A stretch of 60,769 nucleotides of DNA from Candidatus Aminicenantota bacterium (GCA_011772495.1 WVZL01000029.1:87932-148700); one strand, 5' to 3'. Shown: positions 1-9,484, numbered from the stretch's first letter. The notes: generated by a model not told the origin, from the sequence alone. Translations and numbers: made by a program.

Positions 1-2
1 AG

Positions 3-734
3 AGGGTCCAGTACACCGTCAACGTCTACGAGAGACTCATCGAGGCTTTGGGCAGCCAGGATTATACAACGCTTTCCTTAAAACCTTCCCAGCTGGGCAG
101 TCACCGCGGCACAGAGAATTGCGCCAACGTCATCAGGGGAATAGTGACTCGAGCCGAACGGTACAACCTTAAGGTCACTCTAGACATGGAGGATCACACT
201 TCCACTGATATGACTTTGGATGTCTTCCGGACTTTGCACCAGGATTATCCGACCTTCGGAACAGTCCTGCAATCCCGTCTTTTTCGCACCGACGATGACA
301 TACGGTCCCTAAAAGGGATGCAGGCCCGTCTCCGCATTTGCATCGGCATCTACAATGAACCTCCAGAAATAGCCATTCAAAGCAAGCCTCAAATGAAGCA
401 AAAGCTGCTTGAACAGTTGGAAGTCCTGTATACGGAAGGTCATTACGCGGAGATCGCGACCCATGATGAGGTCCTCATAAATGAAGCCATCAACGTTGCC
501 GAAAAGCTGAATATAAAAAAAGACCAGTACGAAGTCCAAATGCTTATGGGTGTTCCGAAGCGTGATTTCCAGGATGAGCTCGTACGGAACGGTATCCTGG
601 TCCGGCTTTATGTTCCCTTTGCCGAAAAATGGGAATATGCAACAGCCTACTGCAAGAGAAGACTGACTGCCAACCCAGCCATGGCAACTTACATCTTGAA
701 GAATCTTTTGCGCAAGGTCTCTGGCAAACGCTAA
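3..734 (+). CDS. Proline dehydrogenase, C-terminal part (5' end outside window)
   Basis: This is the C-terminal part (about 243 residues) of a FAD-dependent proline dehydrogenase, which oxidises proline to pyrroline-5-carboxylate in proline catabolism. The frame is open to the left edge of the window, so the true start lies upstream; the TTG at 48 is internal. Visible family features are a beta/alpha-barrel segment with a VTLDMED motif, a strand reading LRICIGIYNEPP, and the closing YCKRRLTANP motif, whose paired arginines bind the proline carboxylate in this family. No pyrroline-5-carboxylate dehydrogenase is visible downstream; the next gene is convergent. The assignment rests on motif recognition and is fairly secure. 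Confidence 0.85.
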   Translation, partial: RVQYTVNVYERLIEALGSQDYTTLSLKPSQLGSHRGTENCANVIRGIVTRAERYNLKVTLDMEDHTSTDMTLDVFRTLHQDYPTFGTVLQSRLFRTDDDIRSLKGMQARLRICIGIYNEPPEIAIQSKPQMKQKLLEQLEVLYTEGHYAEIATHDEVLINEAINVAEKLNIKKDQYEVQMLMGVPKRDFQDELVRNGILVRLYVPFAEKWEYATAYCKRRLTANPAMATYILKNLLRKVSGKR

Positions 735-839
735 TCAGTAATTTTAGTTCTTATCAGGAAATCCCCTTTTGATTCTTATTGTCTTTGAATAGTGAGCTGA
801 GGGCGGTTGTTTAACGAATCAAATAAAATGAAAGCAGTT

Positions 840-3563
840 CTATTTTTTCTTCTTTTCTTTCCTTTCCTTGATGGCGACCTGAGCCGCAGCTAGGCGAGCA
901 ATGGGGATCTGGTAGGCAGAACAGCTCACATAATCCAGCCCTATTTCATGGCAAAAGTAAATGGAACGAGGGTCTCCTCCGTGAACACCGCAAATCCCTA
1001 CTTTCAGGTCTGGCCTGGTCTGGCGGCCTTTTTTCACTCCCATCCTCATCAGTTCTCCGACCCCTTCAATATCTACAGTTTCAAAAGGATTGCTCTTCCA
1101 GATTCCATGAGCTAGATAATAGGCTAGAAAACCGGCCCCATCATCCCGGGAAATACCATAAATTGTCTGAGTGAGATCATTGGTGCCGAAAGAGAAAAAC
1201 TCCGCTTCCTCGGCGATTTCATCAGCCGTTATGGCTGCTCTGGGAACCTCGATCATCGTTCCTACCGAGTATTCAATTTTGACTTTATACTTTTCCATCA
1301 CTTCGTCAGCGACTCGCAGAATGATTTCTTTCTGGTTAGCCAACTCTTCCTTTTTGCCCACCAAAGGAATCATGATTTCCGGATAGACTTTCTCTCTTTC
1401 CTTGGCTAATTTACAGACGGCCTCAAAAATAGCTGCGGCCTGCATCTCGATGACTTCAGGATAGGAAATTCCCAACCGACAGCCCCGATGTCCAAGCATT
1501 GGATTGAATTCAGAAATCGCACTGACCCGCTCCAGCAATTTCTCCAATTCTTGAATTTTGCCTTTCTTTTTGCTCTCAGAGGCTTTCAAGACAGCGATCT
1601 CAACCATGAGGTCTTCCTTGCGGGGAAGAAATTCATGAAGAGGAGGGTCGAGAGTGCGGATGGTCACTGGATGTCTCTTCATTGCCTTGAATAATCCATA
1701 AAAATCCTTCTTCTGGAAGGGCAGAAGCTTTCTCAAAGCCTTCCGTCTTTCTTCTGCTGTTTCGGAGAGAATCATTTCCTTGATGAAGGGAAGTCTTTCT
1801 TTCTCAAAAAACATATGTTCTGTCCTCGCCAGGCCAATGCCTTCGGCCCCAAAAGCCAAGGCAATCCGGGCATCTTCAGGCGTATCTGTGTTGGCTCGGA
1901 CTCCTAATCTTCTCACCTGGTCAGCCCAAAAGAGGAGTTTTGTAAAATCCTGATAGATTCTAGACTGGGCAGGTTTCCTCTCTCCCCGGATAACCTGGAT
2001 GATCTCCGAAGGCTGGGTGGGAATCTGACCAATAAAAATTTCCCCAGCAGTTCCATCGATGGATATCCAGTCTCCCTCCTTGATTTTCTCCTTCTTTATG
2101 CTGAAGAAATTCTGTTCTTCGTTTAACCTGACCTCTCCGCAGCCTACGATAGAGGGTTTCCCCATCTGGCGACCCACAATAGCCGCATGAGAAGTCATGC
2201 CCCCGGTAGCAGTCAGAATACCCATCGAGGCGCTCATTCCATGAATGTCATCAGGAGAGGTCTCCTCCCTGACCAGAATGACTTTCTTCCCTTCTTTTTT
2301 CCAGGCAACGGCATCATTAGCTGTGAAAACCACCTGTCCGGCTGCTGCTCCTGGAGAGGCAGCCAAACCTTTGGCCAGAACCTCATGTTTTTCTCTTTCT
2401 TGGGGATCAAAGATGGGATGGAGGAGCTGGTTTAGAGCCTCGGGCTCGATCATCAAAAGAGCTTCCTCTTTGCTAATCAATCTCTCCTCGACCATATCAA
2501 CCGCAATCTTTACTGCTGCCAGCCCGGTCCTCTTACCGTTGCGTGTCTGGAGCATGTAAAGCTTTCCTTCTTGAATCGTAAACTCAAAATCCTGGACATC
2601 CCGATAATGCTTCTCTAGTCTATTAGTGATCTCCTTCAACTCTTTAAAGGCTGCTGGCATTTGCTCCTCTAAGGTTTTAAGAGGAGACGGGGTTCGAACG
2701 CCGGCCACCACATCCTCGCCCTGGGCATTGAAAAGAAATTCTCCATAGAGCTTCTTTTCTCCGTTAGCAGGATCTCTCGTAAATCCAACTCCAGTGGCCG
2801 ATTTTTCTCCGATATTCCCAAAAACCATCTGCTGGATGTTGACTGCTGTTCCCAGGTCGTCTGGAATATAGTTCAAGCGACGGTAGGTCACAGCTCGTGG
2901 ATTGTTCCAAGATTTAAAAACTGCCGAAACGGACATCAAAAGCTGAGAGGTGGCATTCTGAGGAAATCCTTTCCCCGTTTCTCTCTTGATCAAGTTCTTA
3001 TAATCCTTCACCAGCTCTTCCAAAGCTTCTTCAGTCAGCTCATAATCATGGACAATGTTTCTTTCCTTCTTTTTCTTTTTAAGGAGATCCTCAAACTTCT
3101 TCTTGGGAATGCTTAAAACCACGTCTCCGAACATGTGAATCAAACGGCGAAAACAATCCAGGGCAAATCTTCTGTCTCCGCTCTTGGCTGCCAATCCTTC
3201 GAGAGTACGAGCATTGAGACCCAGATTCAAAACAGTATCCATCATTCCAGGCATGGAAAACTTCGCTCCTGAACGGACAGAAACGAGGAGAGGATTCTTC
3301 TCCCCTCCAAATTTTTGCTGAGTGACCTCTTCCAATTTTTTTAGATGGCGAAGGATTTCTTTTTCTACCCCAAGGGGAATCCGGTCACCTGCTTTAGCAA
3401 AGAGGCTGCAGACCTCAGTAGAAATCGTAAAGCCAGGGGGAACAGGCAGCCGAATTCCTGCCATCTCAGCCAGGTTCGCACCTTTCCCGCCCAGAATATC
3501 TTTCATTTCCTTGTTGCCCTCTGCATGATCTTCAGCGAAGAAGTAAACATGTTTATTTCTCAT
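840..3563 (-). CDS. ppdK: Pyruvate, phosphate dikinase
   Basis: This 907-residue protein interconverts pyruvate, ATP and Pi with phosphoenolpyruvate, AMP and PPi, and links glycolysis and gluconeogenesis in many anaerobes. The N-terminal nucleotide-binding domain begins with GGKGANLAEM near residue 26. The swivelling phosphohistidine domain holds the catalytic His459 in GGMTSHAA. The C-terminal PEP/pyruvate barrel holds GTNDLTQ and the catalytic Cys858 in GICGVHGGDP. It is slightly longer than the common ~875 residues because of small insertions and a lysine-rich C-terminus. The ATG is preceded by AGGAG at a 7-nt spacing, and a good sigma70-type promoter lies just upstream. It is a single-gene transcript on the minus strand, convergent with proline dehydrogenase. 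Confidence 0.97.
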   Translation of the reverse strand: MRNKHVYFFAEDHAEGNKEMKDILGGKGANLAEMAGIRLPVPPGFTISTEVCSLFAKAGDRIPLGVEKEILRHLKKLEEVTQQKFGGEKNPLLVSVRSGAKFSMPGMMDTVLNLGLNARTLEGLAAKSGDRRFALDCFRRLIHMFGDVVLSIPKKKFEDLLKKKKKERNIVHDYELTEEALEELVKDYKNLIKRETGKGFPQNATSQLLMSVSAVFKSWNNPRAVTYRRLNYIPDDLGTAVNIQQMVFGNIGEKSATGVGFTRDPANGEKKLYGEFLFNAQGEDVVAGVRTPSPLKTLEEQMPAAFKELKEITNRLEKHYRDVQDFEFTIQEGKLYMLQTRNGKRTGLAAVKIAVDMVEERLISKEEALLMIEPEALNQLLHPIFDPQEREKHEVLAKGLAASPGAAAGQVVFTANDAVAWKKEGKKVILVREETSPDDIHGMSASMGILTATGGMTSHAAIVGRQMGKPSIVGCGEVRLNEEQNFFSIKKEKIKEGDWISIDGTAGEIFIGQIPTQPSEIIQVIRGERKPAQSRIYQDFTKLLFWADQVRRLGVRANTDTPEDARIALAFGAEGIGLARTEHMFFEKERLPFIKEMILSETAEERRKALRKLLPFQKKDFYGLFKAMKRHPVTIRTLDPPLHEFLPRKEDLMVEIAVLKASESKKKGKIQELEKLLERVSAISEFNPMLGHRGCRLGISYPEVIEMQAAAIFEAVCKLAKEREKVYPEIMIPLVGKKEELANQKEIILRVADEVMEKYKVKIEYSVGTMIEVPRAAITADEIAEEAEFFSFGTNDLTQTIYGISRDDGAGFLAYYLAHGIWKSNPFETVDIEGVGELMRMGVKKGRQTRPDLKVGICGVHGGDPRSIYFCHEIGLDYVSCSAYQIPIARLAAAQVAIKERKEKKKK

Positions 3564-3591
3564 CTTTCAACTCCTCAAAACGTAAATCAAA

Positions 3592-3620
3592 AATATACAC
3601 ACAACTCCTTTAAAATTCAA
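3592..3620 (-). promoter_or_regulatory. Putative sigma70-type promoter of ppdK
   Basis: On the minus strand TTGAAT (3615-3620) is followed by a 17-nt spacer and TATATT (3592-3597). This sits about 29 nt upstream of the ppdK ATG, with AGGAG between. Position and spacing fit a housekeeping promoter. Confidence 0.6.
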
Positions 3621-3629
3621 GTTGGCAAG

Positions 3630-3756
3630 AAAGGGGCCAGGCCTACACTTCTAACTTCTTTGGCCTCGGCCATATTATGAACATAGAAAAAGTAAATTGG
3701 CTTCTACATATCAAACCCTATCAACGAATTAAGGGTGTAGACCTAGTCCTTTTTTG
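3630..3756. repeat. Imperfect long inverted repeat (GGCCAGGCCTACAC hairpin)
   Basis: The left arm (3630-3650, containing CCAGGCCTACAC) is imperfectly complementary to the right arm (3731-3756, containing GTGTAGACCTAGTCC and a T run), separated by about 80 nt. It occupies the intergenic region between ppdK and the aminotransferase gene. Its layout resembles the other GGxCAGG hairpins in this window (28.8, 35.7, 39.4, 57.5 kb). It could form a long stem-loop in RNA. Confidence 0.6.
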
Positions 3757-3787
3757 TTGAAAGTTAAGACTTTACCCCTTTTTATTC

Positions 3788-4984
3788 TTAAGGAAAGAGG
3801 CTTAGGTATTTCTCCAGCCCGGCCTTGAAGACGACGATTGCCCTCCTCAAATCCTTTTCTTTGAGAACATAGGCAATCCTGACTTCATCTTTACCCTTAC
3901 CAAGAGAACAGTAGAATCCTTGGGCAGGAGCGACCATGACTGTCTCCTTATCAAGCTGAAAATCGGTCAGCATCCATAGAACAAAATGTTCTGCATCTTT
4001 AATCGGAAGCTTGACAATGATGTAAAAGGCCCCCTGCGGTTTCTGGATGACTATACCGGGTATGTCTTTCAAGCCTTCATACAGGATGTCTCGCCTTTTC
4101 TGGTACTCTTCTCTCACCGGTTCGAAATACTCCATCCCCATTCGGTAGGCAGCCAAGGCAGCCTCTTGCTCGACAGAAGGAGGACAGAGTCTGGCCTGGG
4201 CGAATTTCAAAACTGCCTGGTAAACCTCTTCATTCCTGGTAACAACAGCTCCAATCCTCGCTCCGCAGCAACTGAATCGCTTGGAAATGCTGTCCACCAC
4301 AATAACTCTATCCTTGATCTCATCAAACTCCAGGATGCTTTTATGAGTCCCTCCGTCGTAAACGAATTCTTTATAGACTTCATCTCCGATCAAAAAGAGG
4401 TCATGTTTCTTCACCACAGTCACCACTCTCTCTATCTCTTCAGGCGTGTAAACAGTTCCGGTAGGATTGTTGGGAGAACAGAGAAGCAAGGCCCTGGTCT
4501 GGGGTGCAATCCGGGCTTCAATCTCATCCTGCGAAGGGAGGCGAAATCCGTCATCGACTCGGAGGGTTAAAGGAACGATTTTCACATCGGCAAAGGTTGC
4601 GTAACCGTTATAATTTGTATAGAAGGGCTCTGGAATGACAATCTCTTGGCCAGGGTCAGCAATCGCACTAAAGGAAAAATGGATCGCCTCTGAACCCCCG
4701 ATGGTGATGATAATATTTTCTGGAGTTAGCGGTATTCCGTAACTCTGGAAATATTCAGCGACAGCTTGCCTTAACTCCAGGGAGCCCTGGGCTGGCCCAT
4801 AGCTTAGGACTTCTTCCCTATAGTTGTGAAAAGCCTCCATTACTGGTTGTGGAGTAGGAATATCAGGCTGCCCGATGTTTATGAAGTAAACATGGATTCC
4901 CTTCTTGATGGCGTCATCGGCATAAGGCTTGAGCTTCCTTATGGGTGAAGGCTGGATTTTCTGACCTCTTTGTGAAACTTCCAT
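3788..4984 (-). CDS. PLP-dependent aminotransferase, class I/II (aspartate aminotransferase-like)
   Basis: This 398-residue fold-type I aminotransferase moves an amino group between an amino acid and a 2-oxo acid. It shows the INIGQPDIPTP substrate-loop motif near residue 35, the CSPNNPTGT motif around residue 170, and the PLP Schiff-base lysine Lys235 in DSISKRFSCCGARIG. The Arg of the C-terminal VRIAY motif would bind the substrate carboxylate. The start has a strong AGGAGG eight nt upstream of ATG. The exact substrate (aspartate, alanine or branched/aromatic) cannot be settled from sequence alone. It is divergent from the pyrimidine operon. Confidence 0.9.
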   Translation of the reverse strand: MEVSQRGQKIQPSPIRKLKPYADDAIKKGIHVYFINIGQPDIPTPQPVMEAFHNYREEVLSYGPAQGSLELRQAVAEYFQSYGIPLTPENIIITIGGSEAIHFSFSAIADPGQEIVIPEPFYTNYNGYATFADVKIVPLTLRVDDGFRLPSQDEIEARIAPQTRALLLCSPNNPTGTVYTPEEIERVVTVVKKHDLFLIGDEVYKEFVYDGGTHKSILEFDEIKDRVIVVDSISKRFSCCGARIGAVVTRNEEVYQAVLKFAQARLCPPSVEQEAALAAYRMGMEYFEPVREEYQKRRDILYEGLKDIPGIVIQKPQGAFYIIVKLPIKDAEHFVLWMLTDFQLDKETVMVAPAQGFYCSLGKGKDEVRIAYVLKEKDLRRAIVVFKAGLEKYLSLFP

Positions 4985-5183
4985 CTATGAGTCCTCCTGA
5001 TATGTATGAAAATGTACGAATAAAACAAGAAGCCGGCTTATTCCTTTTGATTCGAGAAGCAGCCGCATCCCTTATGAAACCCTTATTAGGTTCGATTATT
5101 ACCAGAATAGCCAGAAGAAGTCAAAGTTTTTGTTGCCAAAGGATGGACTTTCTGGTATTTTTGTCCGAGAAATCAGCCAAGAT

Positions 5184-5966
5184 ATGATCAAAGATTCCCA
5201 GGCCTTGATTACTGAGAAAGAAAGCTGGAAGGAATATTATCTCCTTTCTCTCAAATCACCTGGCATCGCCCAGCAAGCTAAACCAGGTCAGTTTATCATG
5301 GTGAGGATAGATCCTCAGCCTTATCCCCTCTTGAGGCGACCCTTTAGCATCCATTCCAAAGATGAAGAAAACATAGAAATCTTTTTCCAGAAAACAGGCT
5401 CTGGAACAGCCCTTTTAGCCCAGAAGGAAATCAATGATTCCCTGGATATTCTCGGGCCTTTGGGAAAAGGTTATAAGGTTGATCCAGGTTTCAAGGGAAA
5501 AACTGTGATCATGGTCGGGGGAGGAAGGGGAATCGCTCCTCTTTATTTTTTAGCTCAAGAGCTGGCAACCCTGGGCGCTGAGGTTAAGATTTTCTATGGG
5601 GCAAAAAGCCTCTCCGATCTATGCCTTAAGGATAAGTTTGAAAGAAATGATTTTAAGCTTTTCTATTCCACCGAGGACGGCTCTCTTGGCTTCAAAGGAC
5701 TGGTGAGTGATTTTCTGGCCGAAAAGCTCCCTAGTCTTGCTCCTGAATTCATGTACAGCTGTGGGCCTGAAGCCATGATGGAAAAAATCGCTCAAATCGC
5801 CATGGAAAAGGAAATTCCGGCCGAATTTTCCTTAGAATCTATTATGGGCTGTGGATTCGGTATCTGCTGGAGCTGTGTACGAAGAATCAGACAAGAAGGA
5901 CAAGAAACCTGGCTGAAAATCTGTGAAGAAGGACCTGTTTTCTCCAAAGAGCAAATTATCTGGTAA
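5184..5966 (+). CDS. pyrK: Dihydroorotate dehydrogenase B, electron-transfer subunit
   Basis: PyrK carries electrons from PyrD to NAD+ through FAD and a [2Fe-2S] cluster. The sequence has the FAD-binding RRPFSIHS motif, the nucleotide-binding GGGRGIAPL loop, and the C-terminal cluster ligands in MGCGFGICWSC with a fourth cysteine in CEEGPVF. The ATG at 5184 gives 260 residues and a normal PyrK N-terminus (IKDSQALITEKE). A TTG at 5130 with an AGAAGAAG upstream would add 18 residues and cannot be excluded. It is followed after 10 nt by pyrD, the standard DHOD-B arrangement, so this organism uses the NAD+-linked class 1B enzyme. Confidence 0.93.
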   Translation: MIKDSQALITEKESWKEYYLLSLKSPGIAQQAKPGQFIMVRIDPQPYPLLRRPFSIHSKDEENIEIFFQKTGSGTALLAQKEINDSLDILGPLGKGYKVDPGFKGKTVIMVGGGRGIAPLYFLAQELATLGAEVKIFYGAKSLSDLCLKDKFERNDFKLFYSTEDGSLGFKGLVSDFLAEKLPSLAPEFMYSCGPEAMMEKIAQIAMEKEIPAEFSLESIMGCGFGICWSCVRRIRQEGQETWLKICEEGPVFSKEQIIW

Positions 5967-5976
5967 GAGATAGAAA

Positions 5977-6888
5977 ATGACCGATTTATCTGTAGACTTG
6001 GGCTTTCTCAAACTTAAGAACCCGGTTATCGCGGCCAGCGGCACTTTTGGCTACGGACTGGAGCTGGCCCCTCATATTGACCTTAGACAGTTGGGAGGTA
6101 TAGTCACCAAGGGCCTGTATTTCAATCCCCGATCAGGAAATCTTCCTCCCCGTTTGGCTGAAGCCTCAGCAGGTCTCATAAACGCCATTGGGCTCCCTGG
6201 AATCGGAGTCGAAAGATTTTCCGAAGAGATCCTTCCTCAGCTAAAAGGGTATGATACAGCCATAATCGTCAATGTCTGCGGCGAATCAGACGATGAATAC
6301 ATCTCGGTGGTGGATTTCTTAAACCAGAAAGAAGGCATATCAGCTTATGAGTTGAACATATCCTGCCCCAATGTCAAAAAAGGAGGCCTCTGCCCTGCTC
6401 TTGACCCTCAAGCAACATTTTCTGTAGTGAGCTCAGTCAAGAAAAAGAGCTCCTTGCCCATTATCACCAAGCTTTCTCCTAATGTGACGAACATCGAAGA
6501 AATTGCCCTCAGTGCCCAGGACGCGGGGTCGGACGGGATCTCCCTGGTCAATACTTTCTTGGCCCTGGCAGTGGATGTGGATACCCGGAAGCCAAAATTG
6601 GCTAACCTGTTCGGAGGACTAAGCGGCCCTGCTATCAAGCCCCTTGCCCTCAGGATGGTCTACCAAGTGGCATCTCGGGTGAAAATTCCGGTTATCGGGC
6701 TGGGGGGAATTTCCTCTGGCCAAGATGCTCTGGAATTCTTGATTGCCGGGGCTAAAGCCGTCGAAGTGGGCACAGCTAACCTCGTGGATCCTGAGGCGAC
6801 CTTGAAGGTAATCCAAGAACTCCAAGAATACTGCCAGAAGAAGGGTATCGCCAAAATCGAAAAGATCGTGGGAACGCTAAAATGCTAG
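5977..6888 (+). CDS. pyrD: Dihydroorotate dehydrogenase B, catalytic subunit
   Basis: This 303-residue FMN enzyme oxidises dihydroorotate to orotate in UMP synthesis. It has the family's NPVIAASGTFGYG start, the FMN/substrate motif ELNISCPNVK with the class 1 catalytic base Cys130, and the phosphate-binding GLGGISSGQDALEFLIAGA motif near the C-terminus. It follows pyrK by 10 nt and would form the PyrK2D2 complex with it. Cytosolic; length is normal. Confidence 0.96.
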   Translation: MTDLSVDLGFLKLKNPVIAASGTFGYGLELAPHIDLRQLGGIVTKGLYFNPRSGNLPPRLAEASAGLINAIGLPGIGVERFSEEILPQLKGYDTAIIVNVCGESDDEYISVVDFLNQKEGISAYELNISCPNVKKGGLCPALDPQATFSVVSSVKKKSSLPIITKLSPNVTNIEEIALSAQDAGSDGISLVNTFLALAVDVDTRKPKLANLFGGLSGPAIKPLALRMVYQVASRVKIPVIGLGGISSGQDALEFLIAGAKAVEVGTANLVDPEATLKVIQELQEYCQKKGIAKIEKIVGTLKC

Positions 6889-6983
6889 ACTCACATAGCT
6901 CGCATGACTGGCTAGAATAGCTCGATCGAATAACTTCACTATCTGATCATGAAGAGAACAAAGAGTCGAAGAAGGGGAAAATA

Positions 6984-7739
6984 ATGAATAAGCCGACAGA
7001 TTTAGCAAAGAGGATTATCGTGGCTCTAGACGTTGGGAACAAGGAAGAGGCCTTTCGTCTCGTCAAACAACTAGAACAGGCGGAAATCTTCAAGATAGGG
7101 CTGAAGCTTTTTACTTTTGAGGGTCCTTCCTTGTTTTCAAAAATGAAGGCCTTGAGAAAAAAGATATTCCTTGACTTAAAACTCCACGATATTCCCAACA
7201 CAGTGGCTGAAGCCGTGAAATCAGGTGTAAGGCATGGTGTCCAGATGATGACTCTCCATGCCTCGGGAGGAAGCGAGATGTTGGCCAGGGCTGTCGAAGC
7301 AGCAGCCAGCGAGGCTGAGAAAGAGGGGACAACCAAACCTTTGCTTTTAGCGGTCACAATCTTAACCAGCTTAAAGGGGCAGGAATTGAAAGAAATCGGA
7401 ATGACGGAAAGCCTGGAGACTCAAGTTCTCCGGCTGGCTGAGCTGGCCCACAAGGAAGGAGTAGATGGGGTGGTCTGTTCCCCTCAGGAGATTGAAATCA
7501 TAAGAAAGGAAATAGGCGAAGACTTCCTCATCGTTGTTCCTGGGATCCGACCTGCCTGGACCGCGGCCCATGACCAGAAGAGGATCATGACGCCTGACCA
7601 GGCTCTTCATAAAGGAGCGGACTATTTAGTGATAGGGAGGCCTATCATCGAGGCTTCTTCGCCTCAAAAGGCTTTTTCCAAAATCCTGGAAGAATTAAAT
7701 CGCTCTGGTCACAACTCCGGCAGCGAAAATTCCACCTAG
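6984..7739 (+). CDS. pyrF: Orotidine 5'-phosphate decarboxylase
   Basis: This 251-residue enzyme decarboxylates OMP to UMP, the last step of the pathway. The catalytic tetrad motif DLKLHDIPNTV (Asp64, Lys66, Asp69) is intact, as are VALDVG at the N-terminus and the phosphate-binding PGIRPAW region near residue 190. It is separated from pyrD by 95 nt holding no recognisable gene. Its 3' end overlaps the convergent Yip1-like gene by 45 nt. pyrE, needed between PyrD and PyrF, is not in the window. Confidence 0.96.
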   Translation: MNKPTDLAKRIIVALDVGNKEEAFRLVKQLEQAEIFKIGLKLFTFEGPSLFSKMKALRKKIFLDLKLHDIPNTVAEAVKSGVRHGVQMMTLHASGGSEMLARAVEAAASEAEKEGTTKPLLLAVTILTSLKGQELKEIGMTESLETQVLRLAELAHKEGVDGVVCSPQEIEIIRKEIGEDFLIVVPGIRPAWTAAHDQKRIMTPDQALHKGADYLVIGRPIIEASSPQKAFSKILEELNRSGHNSGSENST

Positions 7740-8288
7740 GATGACAGCGACGATAACCCAAAGCACAATATAGACCACAAGACTCACCACTAAATAGGTG
7801 ACAACCTTATCTTTGGGGGTGTCCATCAATGGTTCTGCAAATCCTAGGTAGAGGATGTAGATTCCGTAAAGGCTAGCGAGGATAGCTAAGAATCCCAGGA
7901 GAGGAACAAGGTATAAGACCCCGGCCACCCAAGCAGGTGTCATAGCATAGACGGCGAGCTTCATGGCCTTGACAGGGTCCTGTTTCGAAGAGAAAGAGGG
8001 AGCCAAAAGATTAATGACCAGGCCAAAGATGTAAACAGAGGCTAAAGTCAGTACATAGGATAGAATGGCGTAGATAAAAGCTCGACCTATTCCGTATCTT
8101 GCCCATCCAAAGGGACGGCTAAAACCGACAAGGCCATAACCTATAAATTGAGCTACTGCTGGAATAGCAGCCAGGATCACAGCATAGGAGGTAAAAAGCT
8201 GAGAAACAGTTATTGATTCTTCTTTGATTTTAACCCATTCTTCTTTGGGTTTTAACAAAATACCTTGAACTCTTGCGACTAAGTCCAT
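7695..8288 (-). CDS. Yip1-family multi-pass membrane protein
   Basis: This 197-residue integral membrane protein has about five hydrophobic segments. Its N-terminal pattern (VQGILLKPKEEWVKIKEES, then a long hydrophobic helix) is typical of bacterial Yip1-domain proteins. Bacterial members have no established biochemical role. The ATG is preceded by GGAGGAG. The C-terminal 15 codons overlap the end of pyrF on the other strand. It appears to be a single gene. Confidence 0.8.
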   Translation of the reverse strand: MDLVARVQGILLKPKEEWVKIKEESITVSQLFTSYAVILAAIPAVAQFIGYGLVGFSRPFGWARYGIGRAFIYAILSYVLTLASVYIFGLVINLLAPSFSSKQDPVKAMKLAVYAMTPAWVAGVLYLVPLLGFLAILASLYGIYILYLGFAEPLMDTPKDKVVTYLVVSLVVYIVLWVIVAVILGGIFAAGVVTRAI

Positions 8289-8436
8289 TAACTCCTCCTA
8301 CAAAATGTTTTAGAAAATATATAATTTCTGGTAGGGGATGTCAAATATTTTAATTCATAATTTCACATTTTCAGAAGATGAGGAACGCAGGAATCAAAGA
8401 CAAAAAATTGGGGAGAGAGGAATCAATCAGGAAGAT

Positions 8437-8512
8437 TGGAGGCGCGGGTCGGATTCGAACCGACGAATCGAGGTTTTGCAGACCTCTCCCTTAGCCACTT
8501 GGGTACCGCGCC
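8437..8512 (-). tRNA. tRNA-Cys (anticodon GCA)
   Basis: The minus strand folds into a full cloverleaf. The acceptor stem is GGCGCGG/CCGCGCC, the anticodon arm has GCA in the loop between GAGGT and ACCTC, and the T arm carries GGTTCGAATCC. The discriminator is U73, the expected base for tRNA-Cys, and CCA is encoded (8437-8439). Confidence 0.96.
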
Positions 8513-8546
8513 ATTTCCATCCTGTGACGAGATATAAAAAAAATTA

Positions 8547-8621
8547 TGGAGCGGACGATGGGATTTGAACCCACGACCTTCTGCTTGGCAAGCAGACGTT
8601 CTACCACTGAACTACGCCCGC
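8547..8621 (-). tRNA. tRNA-Gly (anticodon GCC)
   Basis: The minus strand gives a cloverleaf with acceptor stem GCGGGCG/CGUCCGC (one G-U pair), anticodon GCC between CTGCT and AGCAG, and a T arm with GGTTCAAATCC. The discriminator is U and CCA is encoded at 8547-8549. It lies 34 nt upstream of tRNA-Cys on the same strand, so the two are probably co-transcribed. Confidence 0.96.
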
Positions 8622-8653
8622 TTCAATATCCGTATGCAAGCTGAGTTGCTGAA

Positions 8654-9484
8654 TTATTTAAAATGTGTTTGAACTAGATCACCAATTCTCAGAGGGGTAC
8701 TGCAAGAGAGAACCTTAACCGTGGATGTCTTTCTCTGGACATTGATGACGATTAGATTGCCAAACATTTTAGCTAGAGCGCCCTTTTTTTTCGATTTCCT
8801 GTATACTACCAATTGCTGGCCAAACTGGATGCCATCTTCCTCTCCAATATCAACGAGCGCCCAGTCTCCGCTTCCGATTAGGTTATGTTCGTCCTGTGAA
8901 TAAATAATCTTTCCTTTTGAGTCTTCTCCTTCTCGGGCAAGAATATCGAAGCCGAGGTCTTTGCCCAGGAGCCCTCCCTTTTCTTCAAAAGGAACAAGGT
9001 AAAATCCTACCATAACCGGAGCGCAAGCTTTGTCTAGTTTGGCAGTGGCTCGACTAGCTCTTGCATCAGTAATCTTCGCTCTTCCTCTCATAAAAGTAAG
9101 ATAACCGTAGTTCTTGATTTTCTTTCCGACCTCCAGTATCAAAAAAAGTTGACCATTCTCAAGGCCGTATTTCTTTCCTTTGTTAAGATAAAAAATATCA
9201 CCCTCTCTAAGAAACAATCTTTCCTCTGTTCTTTCAGCACTAACGATTTCTAGGTCCAGTTCCTCTTTATTTTTTAAAACAAAAAAAGAACAATAGAGAT
9301 CAGACTCAGAGATCAGAGGATAGATATCCTTGTATAATTTCGCTTTCTTTACTTCCTGCTCTTGGCTCTCTCCTCTATCTAGAGAACTTGACTGGACTTT
9401 CTCTCCAAGACAAAACAGGAGAAAAATTATCACCAGAGAAAAAAAGATTTTCGCGGATGTTTTATGAATGAAGTTTCTCATCAT
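8654..9484 (-). CDS. Secreted protein of unknown function with two SH3-like repeats
   Basis: This 276-residue protein starts with a clear signal sequence or membrane anchor (residues 8-32). After that come two similar beta-rich units, one near 95-165 (GDIFYLNKGKKYGLENGQLF then a GRAKI strand) and one near 200-275 (GSGDWALVDIGEEDGIQFGQ then a GNLIVI strand, ending RIGDLVQ). This 'D..Y...G...G...G..F' pattern is seen in LysM-associated and FlgT-C-like envelope proteins, but no precise family can be named. It lies just upstream of the tRNA pair on the same strand and is divergent from the HU gene. Confidence 0.65.
   Translation of the reverse strand: MMRNFIHKTSAKIFFSLVIIFLLFCLGEKVQSSSLDRGESQEQEVKKAKLYKDIYPLISESDLYCSFFVLKNKEELDLEIVSAERTEERLFLREGDIFYLNKGKKYGLENGQLFLILEVGKKIKNYGYLTFMRGRAKITDARASRATAKLDKACAPVMVGFYLVPFEEKGGLLGKDLGFDILAREGEDSKGKIIYSQDEHNLIGSGDWALVDIGEEDGIQFGQQLVVYRKSKKKGALAKMFGNLIVINVQRKTSTVKVLSCSTPLRIGDLVQTHFK

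Noticed and set aside
3345-3680. 111-codon open frame antisense to the start of ppdK
   Set aside because: It is a shadow of the well-supported ppdK coding strand and its promoter.
8338-8568. 76-codon plus-strand open frame over the tRNA genes
   Set aside because: It runs antisense through both tRNAs (overlapping tRNA-Cys fully), has no ribosome site and no recognisable product.
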